Shown piece by piece: positions 35,517-44,555 of a stretch of 64,000 nucleotides of DNA. How positions within the stretch are numbered: the first letter of the stretch is position 1; the number at the start of each line of letters is the position of its first letter. The stretch comes from Bradyrhizobium sp. AZCC 1693 (GTDB lineage: Bacteria > Pseudomonadota > Alphaproteobacteria > Rhizobiales > Xanthobacteraceae). The stretch spans positions 6,261,001 through 6,325,000 of the forward strand of contig NZ_JAZHSD010000001.1 of assembly GCF_036924745.1 (NCBI RefSeq), given 5' to 3'. A model generated the notes under the pieces. It ran no database searches and was not told the DNA's origin. It saw nothing but the letters and a program-made list of their open reading frames with translations. A program made the position numbers and the translations under genes.

Positions 35517-35708
35517 ATGCCAGCCTATATCCATCAGCACAATATCGAACCGGCCTTCGTCATCTGTCCGAGCTGCGTCGGACTCCCGATGTATGTGCGC
35601 GATATCGAGCCGCATTGGAGCATGGCGAAGATCGACTTCACCTATGAATGCGCCGACTGCGGCATGGAAGTTCGCCAGACCATCGCGAAGCAGGAATTGC
35701 GGCATTAG
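35517..35708 (+). CDS. Small zinc-ribbon-like protein
   Basis: 63 residues with two Cys pairs, FVICPSCVGLP and YECADCGMEVRQ, suggesting one zinc ribbon. GGGGAG lies about nine bases before ATG 35517; the frame extends upstream but without coding character. Function unknown; it could bind nucleic acid or a partner. Confidence 0.72.
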   Translation: MPAYIHQHNIEPAFVICPSCVGLPMYVRDIEPHWSMAKIDFTYECADCGMEVRQTIAKQELRH

Positions 35709-36028
35709 GCCGTGACTTCGTAAGGTGGGCAAAGCCGCAGGCATGCCCACCATTCCCGATCCGTACGCTTGATGGTGGGCGCGCTTCGCTTTGCCTACCC
35801 TACGAAAATCGAGTCGGACAGCCGCCTCACGATTTCGTGCATTCCCGGCAGCGCCGCTGTCCGCGCGAGGCGCGGAAGAGGCTCCTGCACCACCAGCGCC
35901 GCGCCATCGCCTGCAGCGGGCGCTGCGCCAATTGAGCGATAAAGAGAATTTCGACCATCACTGAATCCATCGTCCCTCGGGCGACTGATATGGCGGCACT
36001 CTCCAAAGAGAATGCCGCCCATATCGCA
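35709..36028. repeat. Intergenic inverted-arm repeat and gene-free spacer
   Basis: Arms TTCGTAAGGTGGGCAAAGC (35717-35735) and GCTTTGCCTACCCTACGAA (35790-35808) face each other, and inner GGCATGCCCACCAT / ATGGTGGGC copies add more pairing. This is a dispersed Bradyrhizobium-type repeat of about 95 bp. The remaining 200 bp up to wrbA shows no supported gene; it may hold a wrbA/zinc-ribbon terminator. Confidence 0.6.
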
Positions 36029-36628
36029 TCAGCCATGCAGTTTGTTCGCGGTCTCCGCGATCACGCGTCCCTGATAGCGCGCGCCGGCGAGCTCGTTTTC
36101 GCTCGGCTGGCGGCTGCCGTCACCGCCGGTGATCGTGGTCGCGCCGTAGGGGGCGCCGCCGGTGACTTCGTCGAGCTTCATCTGGCCGGCAAAGCCGTAG
36201 TTCAGGCCGACGATGGTCATGCCGAAATGCAGCAGGTTGGTGATGATCGAGAACAGCGTGGTTTCCTGCCCGCCATGCTGGGTCGCGGTCGAAGTGAACG
36301 CGCCGCCGAGCTTGCCGTGCAGCGCGCCCTTGGCCCAGAGGCCGCCGGCCTGATCGAGGAAGTTGGCCATCTGCGACGCCATCCGGCCAAAGCGGGTGCC
36401 GGTGCCGATAACGATGGCGTCGTAATTGGTGAGGTCCTCAATCCTGGCGATCGGGGCGGCCTGATCGAGCTTGTAATAGGAAGCCTTGGCGACCGCTTCG
36501 GGCACCAGCTCCGGCACGCGCTTGATGTCGACGGTCGCGCCGGCTTTGCGTGCGCCTTCTGCGACGGCATTCGCCATCGCCTCGATGTGACCGTAGGCGG
36601 AATAATAGAGCACGAGTACTTTGGCCAT
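36029..36628 (-). CDS. wrbA: NAD(P)H:quinone oxidoreductase WrbA
   Basis: 199 residues, flavodoxin-like. N-terminal FMN loop [39 protein letters not shown], and [20 protein letters not shown] are WrbA signatures. It reduces quinones by two electrons. Start 36628 has AAAGGAAAG upstream. In line with pirin and SDR genes under a divergent LysR regulator. Confidence 0.96.
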   Translation of the reverse strand: MAKVLVLYYSAYGHIEAMANAVAEGARKAGATVDIKRVPELVPEAVAKASYYKLDQAAPIARIEDLTNYDAIVIGTGTRFGRMASQMANFLDQAGGLWAKGALHGKLGGAFTSTATQHGGQETTLFSIITNLLHFGMTIVGLNYGFAGQMKLDEVTGGAPYGATTITGGDGSRQPSENELAGARYQGRVIAETANKLHG

Positions 36629-36673
36629 GACGGCTTTCCTTTGATTGGGTTGAGGTGTTCGAGGCAAAAACAG

Positions 36674-36764
36674 TCGTCATGCCCGGGCTTGTCCCGGGCA
36701 TCCACGTCTTGCTTTGCGGCCAAGGCGTGGATGGCCGGGACGACGCCCGGCCATGACGGCGAGG
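36674..36764. repeat. Dispersed palindromic repeat between pirin and wrbA
   Basis: Outer arms CGTCATGCCCGGGC and GCCCGGCCATGACG enclose ATGCCCGGG-cttg-TCCCGGGCAT and CCACGTCTT / AAGGCGTGG. This is a well-known form of Bradyrhizobium intergenic repeat. It may partly separate wrbA from the upstream genes. Confidence 0.7.
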
Positions 36765-36780
36765 GTGCGTCGGCGTTGCG

Positions 36781-37479
36781 CTATGCCGCGTCGACCAGCA
36801 CCAGTTCGGAATCTTCCAGCGCGGTAATCGTCAGCTTCGCCTCGTTGCGGATCGCAGCACCATCGCGGGCGTTGACGCGCACGCCGTTGACTTCGATGCT
36901 GCCGGCCGCCGGCACCAGATAGAGGTGGCGCGCCTCGTGCGGTTCGTATTCCGCGCTCTCGCCGGCCTTCAGCGTTGTGGCGAGCACGCGCGCATCGGCG
37001 CGGATCGGCAGCGCGTCCTGGTCGCCGGCGATGCCGCTGGCGATGGTGACGAGCTTGCCGGAGCGATCCGACTTCGGGAACGGTTTCGCGCCCCAGGTCG
37101 GCTGACCGCCCTTCGTCGTCGGCTCGATCCAGATCTGGAAGATCTTCGTCTTGGCGTTTTCCAGATTGTACTCGGAGTGACGAATGCCGCTTCCAGCGCT
37201 CATCACCTGCACGTCGCCGGCCTCGGTCCGGCCCTTGTTGCCGAGCGAATCCTGATGCGTGATCGCGCCTTCGCGGACATAGGTGATGATTTCCATGTTG
37301 GCGTGCGGATGGGCGGGAAAGCCGGTGTTCGGCGCGATCTCGTCGTCGTTCCATACCCGCAAGGCGCCGTGGCCCATATTATCGGGATCGTAGTGGCTGC
37401 CGAACGAGAAGTGGTGCTTGGCCTTCAGCCAGCCGTGATCGGCGCTGCCGAGTTTTGCAAATGGTCTGAGTTCGATCAT
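36781..37479 (-). CDS. Pirin-family (YhaK/quercetinase-like) protein
   Basis: 232 residues, bicupin. HFSFGSHYDPDNMGHGALRVWNDD and FPAHPHANMEIITYV carry the metal-binding His cluster, followed by SAGSGIRHSEYN. Pirins can have quercetin dioxygenase activity or act as redox sensors. Start 37479 follows AGGAA; upstream codons of the frame lack coding character. Confidence 0.92.
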   Translation of the reverse strand: MIELRPFAKLGSADHGWLKAKHHFSFGSHYDPDNMGHGALRVWNDDEIAPNTGFPAHPHANMEIITYVREGAITHQDSLGNKGRTEAGDVQVMSAGSGIRHSEYNLENAKTKIFQIWIEPTTKGGQPTWGAKPFPKSDRSGKLVTIASGIAGDQDALPIRADARVLATTLKAGESAEYEPHEARHLYLVPAAGSIEVNGVRVNARDGAAIRNEAKLTITALEDSELVLVDAA

Positions 37480-37552
37480 GGGATATTCCTTCGTTGAAAG
37501 TTTTTTGCATTGGGCGGCCGGGCGGCATCCGCCCGGCCCCGCTGGATTTGAG

Positions 37553-38305
37553 TTACGCGCCGAAGCCGCCATCGACGTTGAGCACCGTGCCGGTCACGAA
37601 CGACGCTTCAGGGCTCGCGAGGAACAGCACGCCGGCGGCGATCTCTTCCGGCTTGCCGAAGCGTTGCAGCGCATGCTGCTTGCGCTGGAGGTCAGCAAAA
37701 TCGCGGTCGTCGTCCGGGTTCATGTCGGTATCGATCGAGCCCGGCTGCAGCACGTTGACGGTGATGCCGCGGGGGCCGAGATCGCGCGCTGCGCCCTTGG
37801 AGTAGCCGACGACGGCGGCCTTGGTGGCGGCGTAGTCGGCAAGGCCGGGGAACGAGGCACGGGTCGCGATATCGGAGCCGATCGTGACGATGCGGCCGCC
37901 TTCGTCCATCAGCTTCGCCGCCGCACGGATCGCGGTGATGACGCCATCGACATTCACGGCGCTCTGCCGGGCCAATGCCGCGGCGTCGGCGTTGGGATCG
38001 TCGACCGCGCCGCCGACGGCAACGCCGGCATTGTTGACGAGGATGTCGAGCCGGCCGAAATCCTTGGCGACGTTCTTGACCAGTTGGTCGACCTCGACGG
38101 AGGAGGCCTGGTCGGCCTTGTAGGCGCGGGCGTTGACGCCCTTGGCCTTTAGTTCGGCGACGACGGCTTCCGCCTTGTCGGAGGATGCCACGTAGCTGAT
38201 CGCAACGCTGGCGCCTTCTGCGGCGAGGGCGCGGGCAGAAGCCGCGCCGATGCCGCGCGAACCGCCGGTGACGAGGGCTACCTTGCCTGAGAGCTTCTTG
38301 GTCAT
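37553..38305 (-). CDS. SDR-family oxidoreductase
   Basis: 250 residues. Cofactor motif TGGSRGIG (14-21), NNAG motif LVNNAGVAVGG, and catalytic Ser/Tyr/Lys in GSDIATR and DYAATKAAVVG. FabG-like NADPH-dependent carbonyl reductase. First gene of the LysR-flanked set; 73 bp before pirin. Confidence 0.93.
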   Translation of the reverse strand: MTKKLSGKVALVTGGSRGIGAASARALAAEGASVAISYVASSDKAEAVVAELKAKGVNARAYKADQASSVEVDQLVKNVAKDFGRLDILVNNAGVAVGGAVDDPNADAAALARQSAVNVDGVITAIRAAAKLMDEGGRIVTIGSDIATRASFPGLADYAATKAAVVGYSKGAARDLGPRGITVNVLQPGSIDTDMNPDDDRDFADLQRKQHALQRFGKPEEIAAGVLFLASPEASFVTGTVLNVDGGFGA

Positions 38306-38379
38306 GGGATTTCTCCGTTGCTTGAATTCCGATGGCCATTGGATATGCCGCCCGGCGTGGTATAGAAATAGAAACTATT

Positions 38380-38394
38380 GAAACTCATTGTTTC
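38380..38394. promoter_or_regulatory. Putative LysR operator
   Basis: GAAAC-tcatt-GTTTC is a perfect dyad in the 116-bp gap between the SDR (-) and LysR (+) genes, preceded by another GAAACT half site. AT-rich compared with its surroundings. Likely binding site of the neighbouring regulator. Confidence 0.5.
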
Positions 38395-38421
38395 CAAAAT
38401 TTAGCCTTGGAGGCGATCCGA

Positions 38422-39339
38422 ATGTCAAAGCTCCCGGATTTCGAGGCACTCGCGATTTTCGCAAAAGTCGTGGAATTGCGGTCGTTTGCGGCGGCCGCCA
38501 CCGAGCTGGCGCTGTCCAAGGCCACGGTGTCCAAGGCGGTCAGCCGGCTCGAGCAGCGGCTCGGCGCGCGGCTGTTCAACCGCACCTCGCGGCGGCTGGC
38601 GCTGACCGATGCCGGGCAAAAGCTGGCCGAGCGCGCCGCGCGCCTGCTCGCCGATGGCGAGGACGCCGAGAACGAGGCGCTGTCGCAATCGATGGCGCCG
38701 CGCGGGCTGGTGCGGCTGGCGGTGCCGATGACGTTCGGGGTGAAGGCCGTGGCGCCGATACTGCCCGAGTTCCTTGCGGCTTACCCGGAAGTCTCGATCG
38801 ATCTTCACTTGAGCGACGCAACGGTGGACCTGATCGGCGAAGGTTTCGATGCCGGCCTGCGCATCGCGCGGCTGCCGGACTCGTCGCTGATCGCGCGCCG
38901 GCTCTGCGCGATGCCGCGCTACACGGTGGCGGCGCCGTCATATCTGAAGCGACACGGCAGGCCGACGCATCCGATGCATCTCGCGGAGCATAAATGCTTC
39001 GGCTACGCCTACCTCTCGACGCCCGGTGTCTGGCACTACACCAACGCGGCCGGCGAGCAGGCCAGCGTTCGGCCTGCAGGCCAGCTCCGCGTCAACAATG
39101 GCGAAGCCGTGTTGCCGAGCGTCATCGCCGGCCTCGGCATCGCCGATCTGCCGGACTTCATCGTCGGCGACGCGATTGCGTCGGGCGAGGTCGAGGTGAT
39201 CCTGAAAGGCTGGCACCAGCCCGAAGGCGCGGTGCATCTGGTCACCCCGCCCGGCGGCCCGCGGCCCGCGCGCGTCGAAGTGCTGGCGGAGTTTCTGGCA
39301 AAGCATTTTGCGAAAGCGAAAAAGCGGAAGGCTGGCTAG
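38422..39339 (+). CDS. LysR-family transcriptional regulator
   Basis: 305 residues. N-terminal winged HTH: LPDFEALAIFAKVVELRSFAAAATELALSKATVSKAVSRLEQ; then a LysR substrate domain from about 90. GGAGG lies eight bases before ATG 38422. Divergent from the SDR-pirin-WrbA genes, which it probably controls in response to an electrophile or quinone (inference from the AhpD/WrbA-type regulons). Confidence 0.94.
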   Translation: MSKLPDFEALAIFAKVVELRSFAAAATELALSKATVSKAVSRLEQRLGARLFNRTSRRLALTDAGQKLAERAARLLADGEDAENEALSQSMAPRGLVRLAVPMTFGVKAVAPILPEFLAAYPEVSIDLHLSDATVDLIGEGFDAGLRIARLPDSSLIARRLCAMPRYTVAAPSYLKRHGRPTHPMHLAEHKCFGYAYLSTPGVWHYTNAAGEQASVRPAGQLRVNNGEAVLPSVIAGLGIADLPDFIVGDAIASGEVEVILKGWHQPEGAVHLVTPPGGPRPARVEVLAEFLAKHFAKAKKRKAG

Positions 39340-39354
39340 GCGAGGCTTCTCTTT

Positions 39355-39386
39355 ACCCTCCGCTGGAGGGCCCTCCAGCGGAGGGT
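39355..39386 (+). terminator. Perfect 32-bp palindrome after the LysR gene
   Basis: ACCCTCCGCTGGAGGG followed at once by its exact reverse complement, without a loop. There is no T-run, so termination is uncertain; it resembles GC-rich intergenic palindromes seen between Bradyrhizobium genes. Confidence 0.45.
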
Positions 39387-39471
39387 GAGACGACGTGCGC
39401 TATCGCCGTATGCCCCGTATCGGCTAGGCTCGCCGGATAACCAAAACAAACCGCTCGGGGAGAAACTACCC

Positions 39472-40461
39472 ATGAACCGCCGTGAACTCCTGAAGGCCGC
39501 TGCCGCGCTGCCGCTCGCATCCACCGCGCTCTCCAACGCCGCCTTCGCGCAAAGCCCATACCCCTCGCGCAACGTCACCATGATCGTGCCGTTCCCGCCC
39601 GGCGGCCAGGCCGATCTCGCGGCGCGCCCCGTGGCGCAGGCGCTGGAGCGGATCCTCGGCAAGCCTGTGATCGTCGACAACCGCGCCGGCGGTGGCGGTG
39701 GATCGGTCGGCAATGCCGCGGCGGCGCGCGCCGAGCCCGACGGCCATACGCTGTTGATGACGCTGTCCTCGCTTGCGGTGCTGCCCGAAGCCGACCGGCT
39801 GTTCGATCGCCCGGTGGCGTATGAGGTCTCGCAGTTCGCAGCCGTTGCGCGCGTGCTCGCCGATCCGACGCTGCTCGCCGTGCCGGCGTCGGCGCCCTGG
39901 AAGACGCTGCAGGAGTTCGTCGACGATGCGAAGAAGCGTCCCGGGCAAATTCCGTACGGCTCCTCGGGTCCCTACGGCACGCTGCATGTGGCGATGGAAA
40001 TGTTCGCGGCGAGCGCCGGTATCAAATTGCTGCACGTGCCGTTCCGCGGCGCAGGCCCCGCGCTGGCTGCGCTGCTGGGCGGCACCGTGCAGGCGATGGC
40101 GTCAGCGCCGGGTACGCTGAAGCAGCAGGTCGATGACGGCAAGATGCGCGTGCTCGCCAACTGGGGCGCCGAGCGCGTCAAGAGTTTCCCCGACCTGCCG
40201 ACCTTTAGGGAACTCGGCTACAAGGATGTCGAGTTCTACATCTGGGCCGGACTGTTCGCGCCGAGCGCGTTGCCGGCGCCGATCAAGACGCGGCTGCGCG
40301 AAGCGATGGCGCAAGCCGTAAAAGCCCCCGAGGTGGTCAGGACTTTTGAAACCGCCGGCAGCCCGGTCGCCTACCTGGATGCGCCGGAATTTTCAAAATT
40401 CGTCGCGGAAGACAGCGCGCGGCTCGTTGCCGCAGTGAAGAAGATCGGCAAGGTGGAATAG
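39472..40461 (+). CDS. Bug-family (TctC-like) periplasmic solute-binding protein
   Basis: 329 residues. Leader MNRRELLKAAAALPLASTA then cleavage near AFAQS; the NRRELLKAA start resembles a weak Tat signal. Family motifs: YPSRNVTMIVPFPPGGQADLAARPVA and VDNRAGGGGGSVGNAAAARAEPDG. GGGGAGAA precedes the start. An orphan receptor with no transporter membrane genes adjacent. Confidence 0.92.
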   Translation: MNRRELLKAAAALPLASTALSNAAFAQSPYPSRNVTMIVPFPPGGQADLAARPVAQALERILGKPVIVDNRAGGGGGSVGNAAAARAEPDGHTLLMTLSSLAVLPEADRLFDRPVAYEVSQFAAVARVLADPTLLAVPASAPWKTLQEFVDDAKKRPGQIPYGSSGPYGTLHVAMEMFAASAGIKLLHVPFRGAGPALAALLGGTVQAMASAPGTLKQQVDDGKMRVLANWGAERVKSFPDLPTFRELGYKDVEFYIWAGLFAPSALPAPIKTRLREAMAQAVKAPEVVRTFETAGSPVAYLDAPEFSKFVAEDSARLVAAVKKIGKVE

Positions 40462-40586
40462 GGAACCTACTTCACATTTTTTTGTTCGCACTAACGTCGC
40501 GTGGCCGCATTCCTTTGACAGGCTTGCGTATATCGCCGCGCGGAGTTTTTCGCGTCTATCTTCAAATCGAACGAAAGGACCCGGAC

Positions 40587-40958
40587 ATGCGAACGCAGCG
40601 GATTGTCCTCGGTCTTGCCATCGCGATCGGCGGAACAGGCGCGATCGCTCCCGCATCGTCGCAGGAATATCGCGGAACCTGGGAACAGCAGATGGCCTGC
40701 ACGCCCGACGTCTGGCGTCTTTGCGGCGACCAGATCCCCGATGTCAGCCGGATCGTGGCCTGCTTGCGGCAGAACACGCCGCAGCTCTCCAGTAATTGCC
40801 GCGCGGTATTCGAATCGCAGGCCGACGCGCAGCAGCCGCCGGCGCCACGAGGACTGCAGCAAAACGCACCACGTGCCCGCGCCCCGCAGCCGGGGCAGCC
40901 GCAGGCGGTACGGCCGCGGCCGATGCAGCCTCCGCCCTATTATGAGGAAAACGATTAG
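40587..40958 (+). CDS. Secreted Cys-rich protein with GLG1-like repeat
   Basis: 123 residues: signal peptide (about 1-25), then one Cys-rich unit CTPDVWRLCGDQIPDVSRIVACLRQN and SSNCRAVF, like the Golgi GLG1/Cys-rich FGFR repeat; then a Pro/Gln-rich low-complexity tail. Function unknown. GAAAGGA precedes ATG 40587. Confidence 0.75.
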   Translation: MRTQRIVLGLAIAIGGTGAIAPASSQEYRGTWEQQMACTPDVWRLCGDQIPDVSRIVACLRQNTPQLSSNCRAVFESQADAQQPPAPRGLQQNAPRARAPQPGQPQAVRPRPMQPPPYYEEND

Positions 40959-41440
40959 GCCACAGCTTCGCGCTCGGCCCTGATCTCGCAGACGTCGACC
41001 CATTCGGCCGCCGTCAGTTCCGCCATGCGCGCAGGCGTAATCTTCACCGCGCTATGCGTTGATCCCGCGGCCGGCACCACGACATCGAACGCCTTCAGCG
41101 ACACGTCGCAATAGACCGGCAGCGGCGTCTTCAATCCGAACGGGCAGACGCCGCCGACTTCATGGCCGGTGATCTCGGCGACCTCTTCGAGGCCGAGCAT
41201 TTTCGGCTTTCCCCCGAACAGCGCCTTAACCTTCCTGTTGTCCATCCGCGAGGTGCCGGCGGCCACGATCAGCACCACGCGCTCGCCGATCCGCAAGCTC
41301 AGTGTTTTTGCGATCCGCGCTGGCTCGACGCCGTAAGCTTCAGCGGCGAGCGCGACGGTGGCGGAACTCATCTGGGATTCGATCACGGAGATATCGGGCG
41401 CCTTTTCTGCGAAGAAGGCGCGGACGGACTCAAGACTCAT
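40955..41440 (-). CDS. YbaK/EbsC-family aminoacyl-tRNA deacylase
   Basis: 161 residues. YbaK fold with the conserved Lys in IAKTLSLRIGERVVLIVAAG, MDNRKVKALFGGKPKML and EITGHEVGGVCPFGLKTPLPVY. Such enzymes clear mischarged Cys- or Ala-tRNAPro in trans. Convergent with, and overlapping by 4 bp, the Cys-rich gene; directly followed upstream by the HAD gene. Confidence 0.9.
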   Translation of the reverse strand: MSLESVRAFFAEKAPDISVIESQMSSATVALAAEAYGVEPARIAKTLSLRIGERVVLIVAAGTSRMDNRKVKALFGGKPKMLGLEEVAEITGHEVGGVCPFGLKTPLPVYCDVSLKAFDVVVPAAGSTHSAVKITPARMAELTAAEWVDVCEIRAEREAVA

Positions 41441-41441
41441 T

Positions 41442-42188
41442 TCAGGACCTTTGAGCAGACACCAGGGCGGGGAGCTCGGCGAGGCCGTGGATGCGGTGAT
41501 CGGGCGTCACGCCGAGTTCATCCATCTGGGTACGCAACGCCCAAAACATCGTCAATGGCGGCAGCGTCTCGCTTTCGAGGCAGGCCAAGGCCATCGCTTC
41601 CGGCGTCACCCGCTCGATCCAGGCGACGTTGAGCCCGAACGCCTTGGCGCCGCAGGCGTCCCATGGATTGGCCGAGATGAACAGCACCTCGCTGGGCGGC
41701 ACGTGCAGCACCTCCTCGATCAGCGCGTAGACTTCCGGACTGGGCTTGAAGATTTTCTTCGCGTCGACGCTGATGACCGCATCGAGCAGTTGGTCCAGCC
41801 CGCTGTTGCGCACCAGCGCGTTGAGCATATCGGGGCTGCCGTTGGACAGGATCGCGAGCTTGCGGTCCTTCATCGCCGAAAGCGTCGCGAGCGCGTCCGG
41901 ATAGAGATCGAGATGCAGATATTTGTCGACGATGCGCGCAAAAGTGTCGTCGTCATATTGCAGCCCGAGGCTGCCGAGCGTGTAGGCCAGCGAGTCGCGC
42001 GTCACTTCGGAGAAATCCCGGTAGTGTCGCATCAGCGAGCGCAGCCAGGTGTATTCGAGCTGCTTGATGCGCCAGACCTGGGTAATGATTTCGCCATAGC
42101 CGGGAAACGCGTCCTCGGTAACGTCGGCCACCGACTGGACGTCGTAAAGCGTGCCATAGGCATCGAACACAACGGCTTTGATGGTCAC
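41442..42188 (-). CDS. Haloacid dehalogenase, type II
   Basis: 248 residues of the L-2-haloacid dehalogenase branch. Nucleophile Asp9 in VVFDAYGTLYDVQS, motif LAILSNGSPDML, Lys in DAKKIFKPSPEVY and the late FISANPWDACGAKAFGL. The substrate may be a 2-haloacid or phosphate ester. Gap of 1 bp to the YbaK gene suggests coupling. Confidence 0.93.
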   Translation of the reverse strand: MTIKAVVFDAYGTLYDVQSVADVTEDAFPGYGEIITQVWRIKQLEYTWLRSLMRHYRDFSEVTRDSLAYTLGSLGLQYDDDTFARIVDKYLHLDLYPDALATLSAMKDRKLAILSNGSPDMLNALVRNSGLDQLLDAVISVDAKKIFKPSPEVYALIEEVLHVPPSEVLFISANPWDACGAKAFGLNVAWIERVTPEAMALACLESETLPPLTMFWALRTQMDELGVTPDHRIHGLAELPALVSAQRS

Positions 42189-42193
42189 TTGGC

Positions 42194-43025
42194 CTACTCC
42201 TTGTTGCCGATCGTCGTGTCGAGAAACTCATGCAGCGCCACGGCCGCTTGCTCTGCCGCCGACTGGTTGAATTCGAAATTGATGGCCCGAGAGGTCTCTC
42301 GGTGTCTTCAGGGCCGGTGCGTCGAAAGCGTGATAGGCGTCGGGATAGACGACGAGCTTGATCGGAATGTCGCGGTCCTTCCGGCGGGATATCCCCCAGC
42401 CGTCGCGTCCGGCCATCATGTTGCGGCACTCGTCCGCCGAATTCAAATCGTCGCGTTCGCCGATCAGGATCAGCGCGGGGACGGTCAGGTCGCCCTTTAC
42501 ATTCGCGCAAGGTGGGTAGAACGCAACCGCAGCTCGGAACTTGTCCGGCGAGGCTCGCTCGATCGTGCCGCGTTCGACCGCGCTGAGAATCGACAGGCCG
42601 CCCCACGCGAATCCGACTGCGGCAATGCGTGCGGGATCGATCGATGGATGCTGCGCCAGAAAGTGCAGGGCCCGGTAGGCGTCGACGTGGAAATCGTTCG
42701 TAGCGCTTTCACGGCAAGTCTTGATGCCGCGCGGACCAAAGCTGTCGACCGAAAGCGTTGCATAGCCCCAGGACGCGATCCGCTTGCCCCAACGTTCGTC
42801 GATGTGCCGCCAGTTTCCGTTGCAGCTATGCAGCAGGATGACCGCAGGCGAGGGGCCCGTCCCGGCCGAACGTCGCAGGTACCCCTGCAGCGGATGCGAA
42901 CTCGCCAGCGGCGTTTCGAGTTCAACGGTGGTGCCGCCGGACTGAGATCGAGCCATCGGACATGCGAGCGCATGTCCGATCAGGAATGCACTGGTGAAGA
43001 CGGCGATTTTGGCGAGCTTCATCAC
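42194..43025 (-). pseudogene. Dienelactone hydrolase-family gene, frameshifted and lacking nucleophile
   Basis: The frame from 43025 reads 265 residues with signal peptide (about 1-27), VILLHSCNGNW and YPDAYHAFDAP, but its last 25 residues are foreign. A neighbouring frame instead continues AINFEFNQSAAEQAAVALHEFLDTTIGNKE to TAG 42194-42196, the expected C-terminus, so a shift lies near 42275-42300. In addition the nucleophile elbow reads GFAWGG with Ala140 where Cys or Ser is expected. The gene is likely dead or altered, unless sequence errors are involved. Confidence 0.75.
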
Positions 43026-43069
43026 GCACCACTATCTTCGCTCTACGGCCAGCCCCCGGCGAAACCAAC

Positions 43070-43954
43070 TTATATACCCAAAATCTTCCGTGCGTTGGCC
43101 TTCAATACTTTGGGCCGGATCTCCTCCCGAATGTCGAGCTTGGCAAAATCCGCCAGCCAGCGGTCGGGCGTGATCACCGGCCAGTCCGAGCCGAACAGCA
43201 TCTTGTCCTGCAAAATGGAGTTGATGTAGCGCACCAGGATCGGCGGGAAATATTTCGGCGACCAGCCGGAGAGGTCGATATAGACGTTCGGCTTGTGGGT
43301 CGCGACCGACAGCGCCTCTTCCTGCCAGGGGAAGGATGGATGCGCGAGGATGATCTTGAGGTCGGGGAAATCCGCCGCCACGTCGTCCATGTACATCGGG
43401 TTGGAATATTTCAGCCGCATTCCCATGCCGCCGGGCATGCCGCTTCCGACGCCGGTCTGCCCGGTATGAAACAGCGCGATCGCGCCGCCGTCGTTGATCG
43501 CTTCATACAGCGGATAGGCCATGCGGTCGTTGGCGTAAAAACCCTGCATGGTCGGGTGGAATTTAAAGCCGCGAACGCCGTATTCCTCCATCAGCTTCCT
43601 CGCCTCGCGCACGCCAAGCTTGCCCTTGTGCGGATCGATCGAGACAAAGGGGATCAGGACGTCGAGATTGTCGGACGCGACTTCCAGCATTTCGTAATTG
43701 TTGTAGCGGCGGAAACCGGTCTCGCGCTCGGCGTCGACCGGGAAGATCACGGCGGCGATGTTCTTGGAGCGGTAATAGGCCGCGGTTTCCGGCACGGTCG
43801 GCGGATGCTTGTGCGGCGACTTGAAATAGTCGGCCATGCGCTCCTGGAAATCGTCATAGCCGTCGTCGCCATGCATGCCGCAGGGTTCTTCCGCATGGGT
43901 ATGGATGTCGATCGCGACGACTTTCTCGATATCGGGCAGTTTGAGCTTGGGCAT
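43070..43954 (-). CDS. Amidohydrolase-2 family protein
   Basis: 294 residues. Metal motif HTH in VVAIDIHTHAEEP; RGFKFHPTMQGFYAND; LAHPSFPWQEEAL; and the late FGSDWPVITPDRW. This group includes decarboxylases such as gamma-resorcylate or 2,3-dihydroxybenzoate type. Divergent from the MaoC pair, suggesting a shared degradative pathway of an aromatic or acyl compound. Confidence 0.92.
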   Translation of the reverse strand: MPKLKLPDIEKVVAIDIHTHAEEPCGMHGDDGYDDFQERMADYFKSPHKHPPTVPETAAYYRSKNIAAVIFPVDAERETGFRRYNNYEMLEVASDNLDVLIPFVSIDPHKGKLGVREARKLMEEYGVRGFKFHPTMQGFYANDRMAYPLYEAINDGGAIALFHTGQTGVGSGMPGGMGMRLKYSNPMYMDDVAADFPDLKIILAHPSFPWQEEALSVATHKPNVYIDLSGWSPKYFPPILVRYINSILQDKMLFGSDWPVITPDRWLADFAKLDIREEIRPKVLKANARKILGI

Positions 43955-43996
43955 CTGGGTTTCCCGCCGGCTTGATTTTTGGGTCTGGAAAATTGA

Positions 43997-44009
43997 TTAT
44001 ACTATATAA
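43997..44009. promoter_or_regulatory. AT-rich dyad in the amidohydrolase-MaoC promoter gap
   Basis: TTATA-cta-TATAA in a 106-bp gap between divergent genes, the most AT-rich spot in the area. Form and place suit a repressor operator of GntR/TetR type overlapping promoters. The regulator gene is not adjacent. Confidence 0.4.
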
Positions 44010-44060
44010 CGAATTCCGCAAGGCGGCAGAAACAAAAGGCGGAAAATAAGGGAGTGGGAC

Positions 44061-44555
44061 ATGGCACAGGCCGAGGCCTTCGAGACCGATTTCTGGAAAG
44101 ACGCCAATTTGCGCAAGGTCTGGGACGACATCGTCCCCGGCGAGCCGCGCAAGACCATTCCCTACACGCTGACCAGGGAAGCCATTGAGCTCTACTGCAA
44201 ATCGGTCGGCGAGGATCACCCGATCTATTTCGACGAGGCCTTTGCCAAGACCACCCGCTACGGCGGGCTGATCGCGCCGCCCTCGATCCATATCCTCCTG
44301 ATGTTCTCCTGCACGCCGGCCGATGACTGGATGCGCTCGCCGGGAACCGTCAATGCCGGACAGTCCTGGAGCTACAACATCCCGGCGCGGCCGGGCGACG
44401 TCATCACCCTGCAGGCCCGCGCGCTCGACAAGTTCATCAAGCGCGAGCGGCTGTTCGTGGTGCACGACAACGTCTTCTTCAACCAGAAGGGCGATGTAAT
44501 CTGTTCCGGCCGCGGCTGGACGATTCGGCCGATGCGAGGGGAGCGCGATCAATGA
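44061..44555 (+). CDS. MaoC-like dehydratase, FAS1-type N-terminal half
   Basis: 164 residues. Hot-dog fold with the hydratase motif VGEDHPIYFDEAFAKTTRYGGLIAPPS and KRERLFVVHDNVFFNQKGDVICSGRGWTI. Probably pairs with the next gene product to form a hydratase for 2-enoyl-CoA. GGGAG precedes the ATG; its TGA overlaps the next ATG. Confidence 0.92.
   Translation: MAQAEAFETDFWKDANLRKVWDDIVPGEPRKTIPYTLTREAIELYCKSVGEDHPIYFDEAFAKTTRYGGLIAPPSIHILLMFSCTPADDWMRSPGTVNAGQSWSYNIPARPGDVITLQARALDKFIKRERLFVVHDNVFFNQKGDVICSGRGWTIRPMRGERDQ

Noticed and set aside
36674..36764. Attachment site or IS end
   Set aside because: Arms are symmetrical and gene-free, with no target duplication or transposase; a dispersed palindromic repeat explains it.
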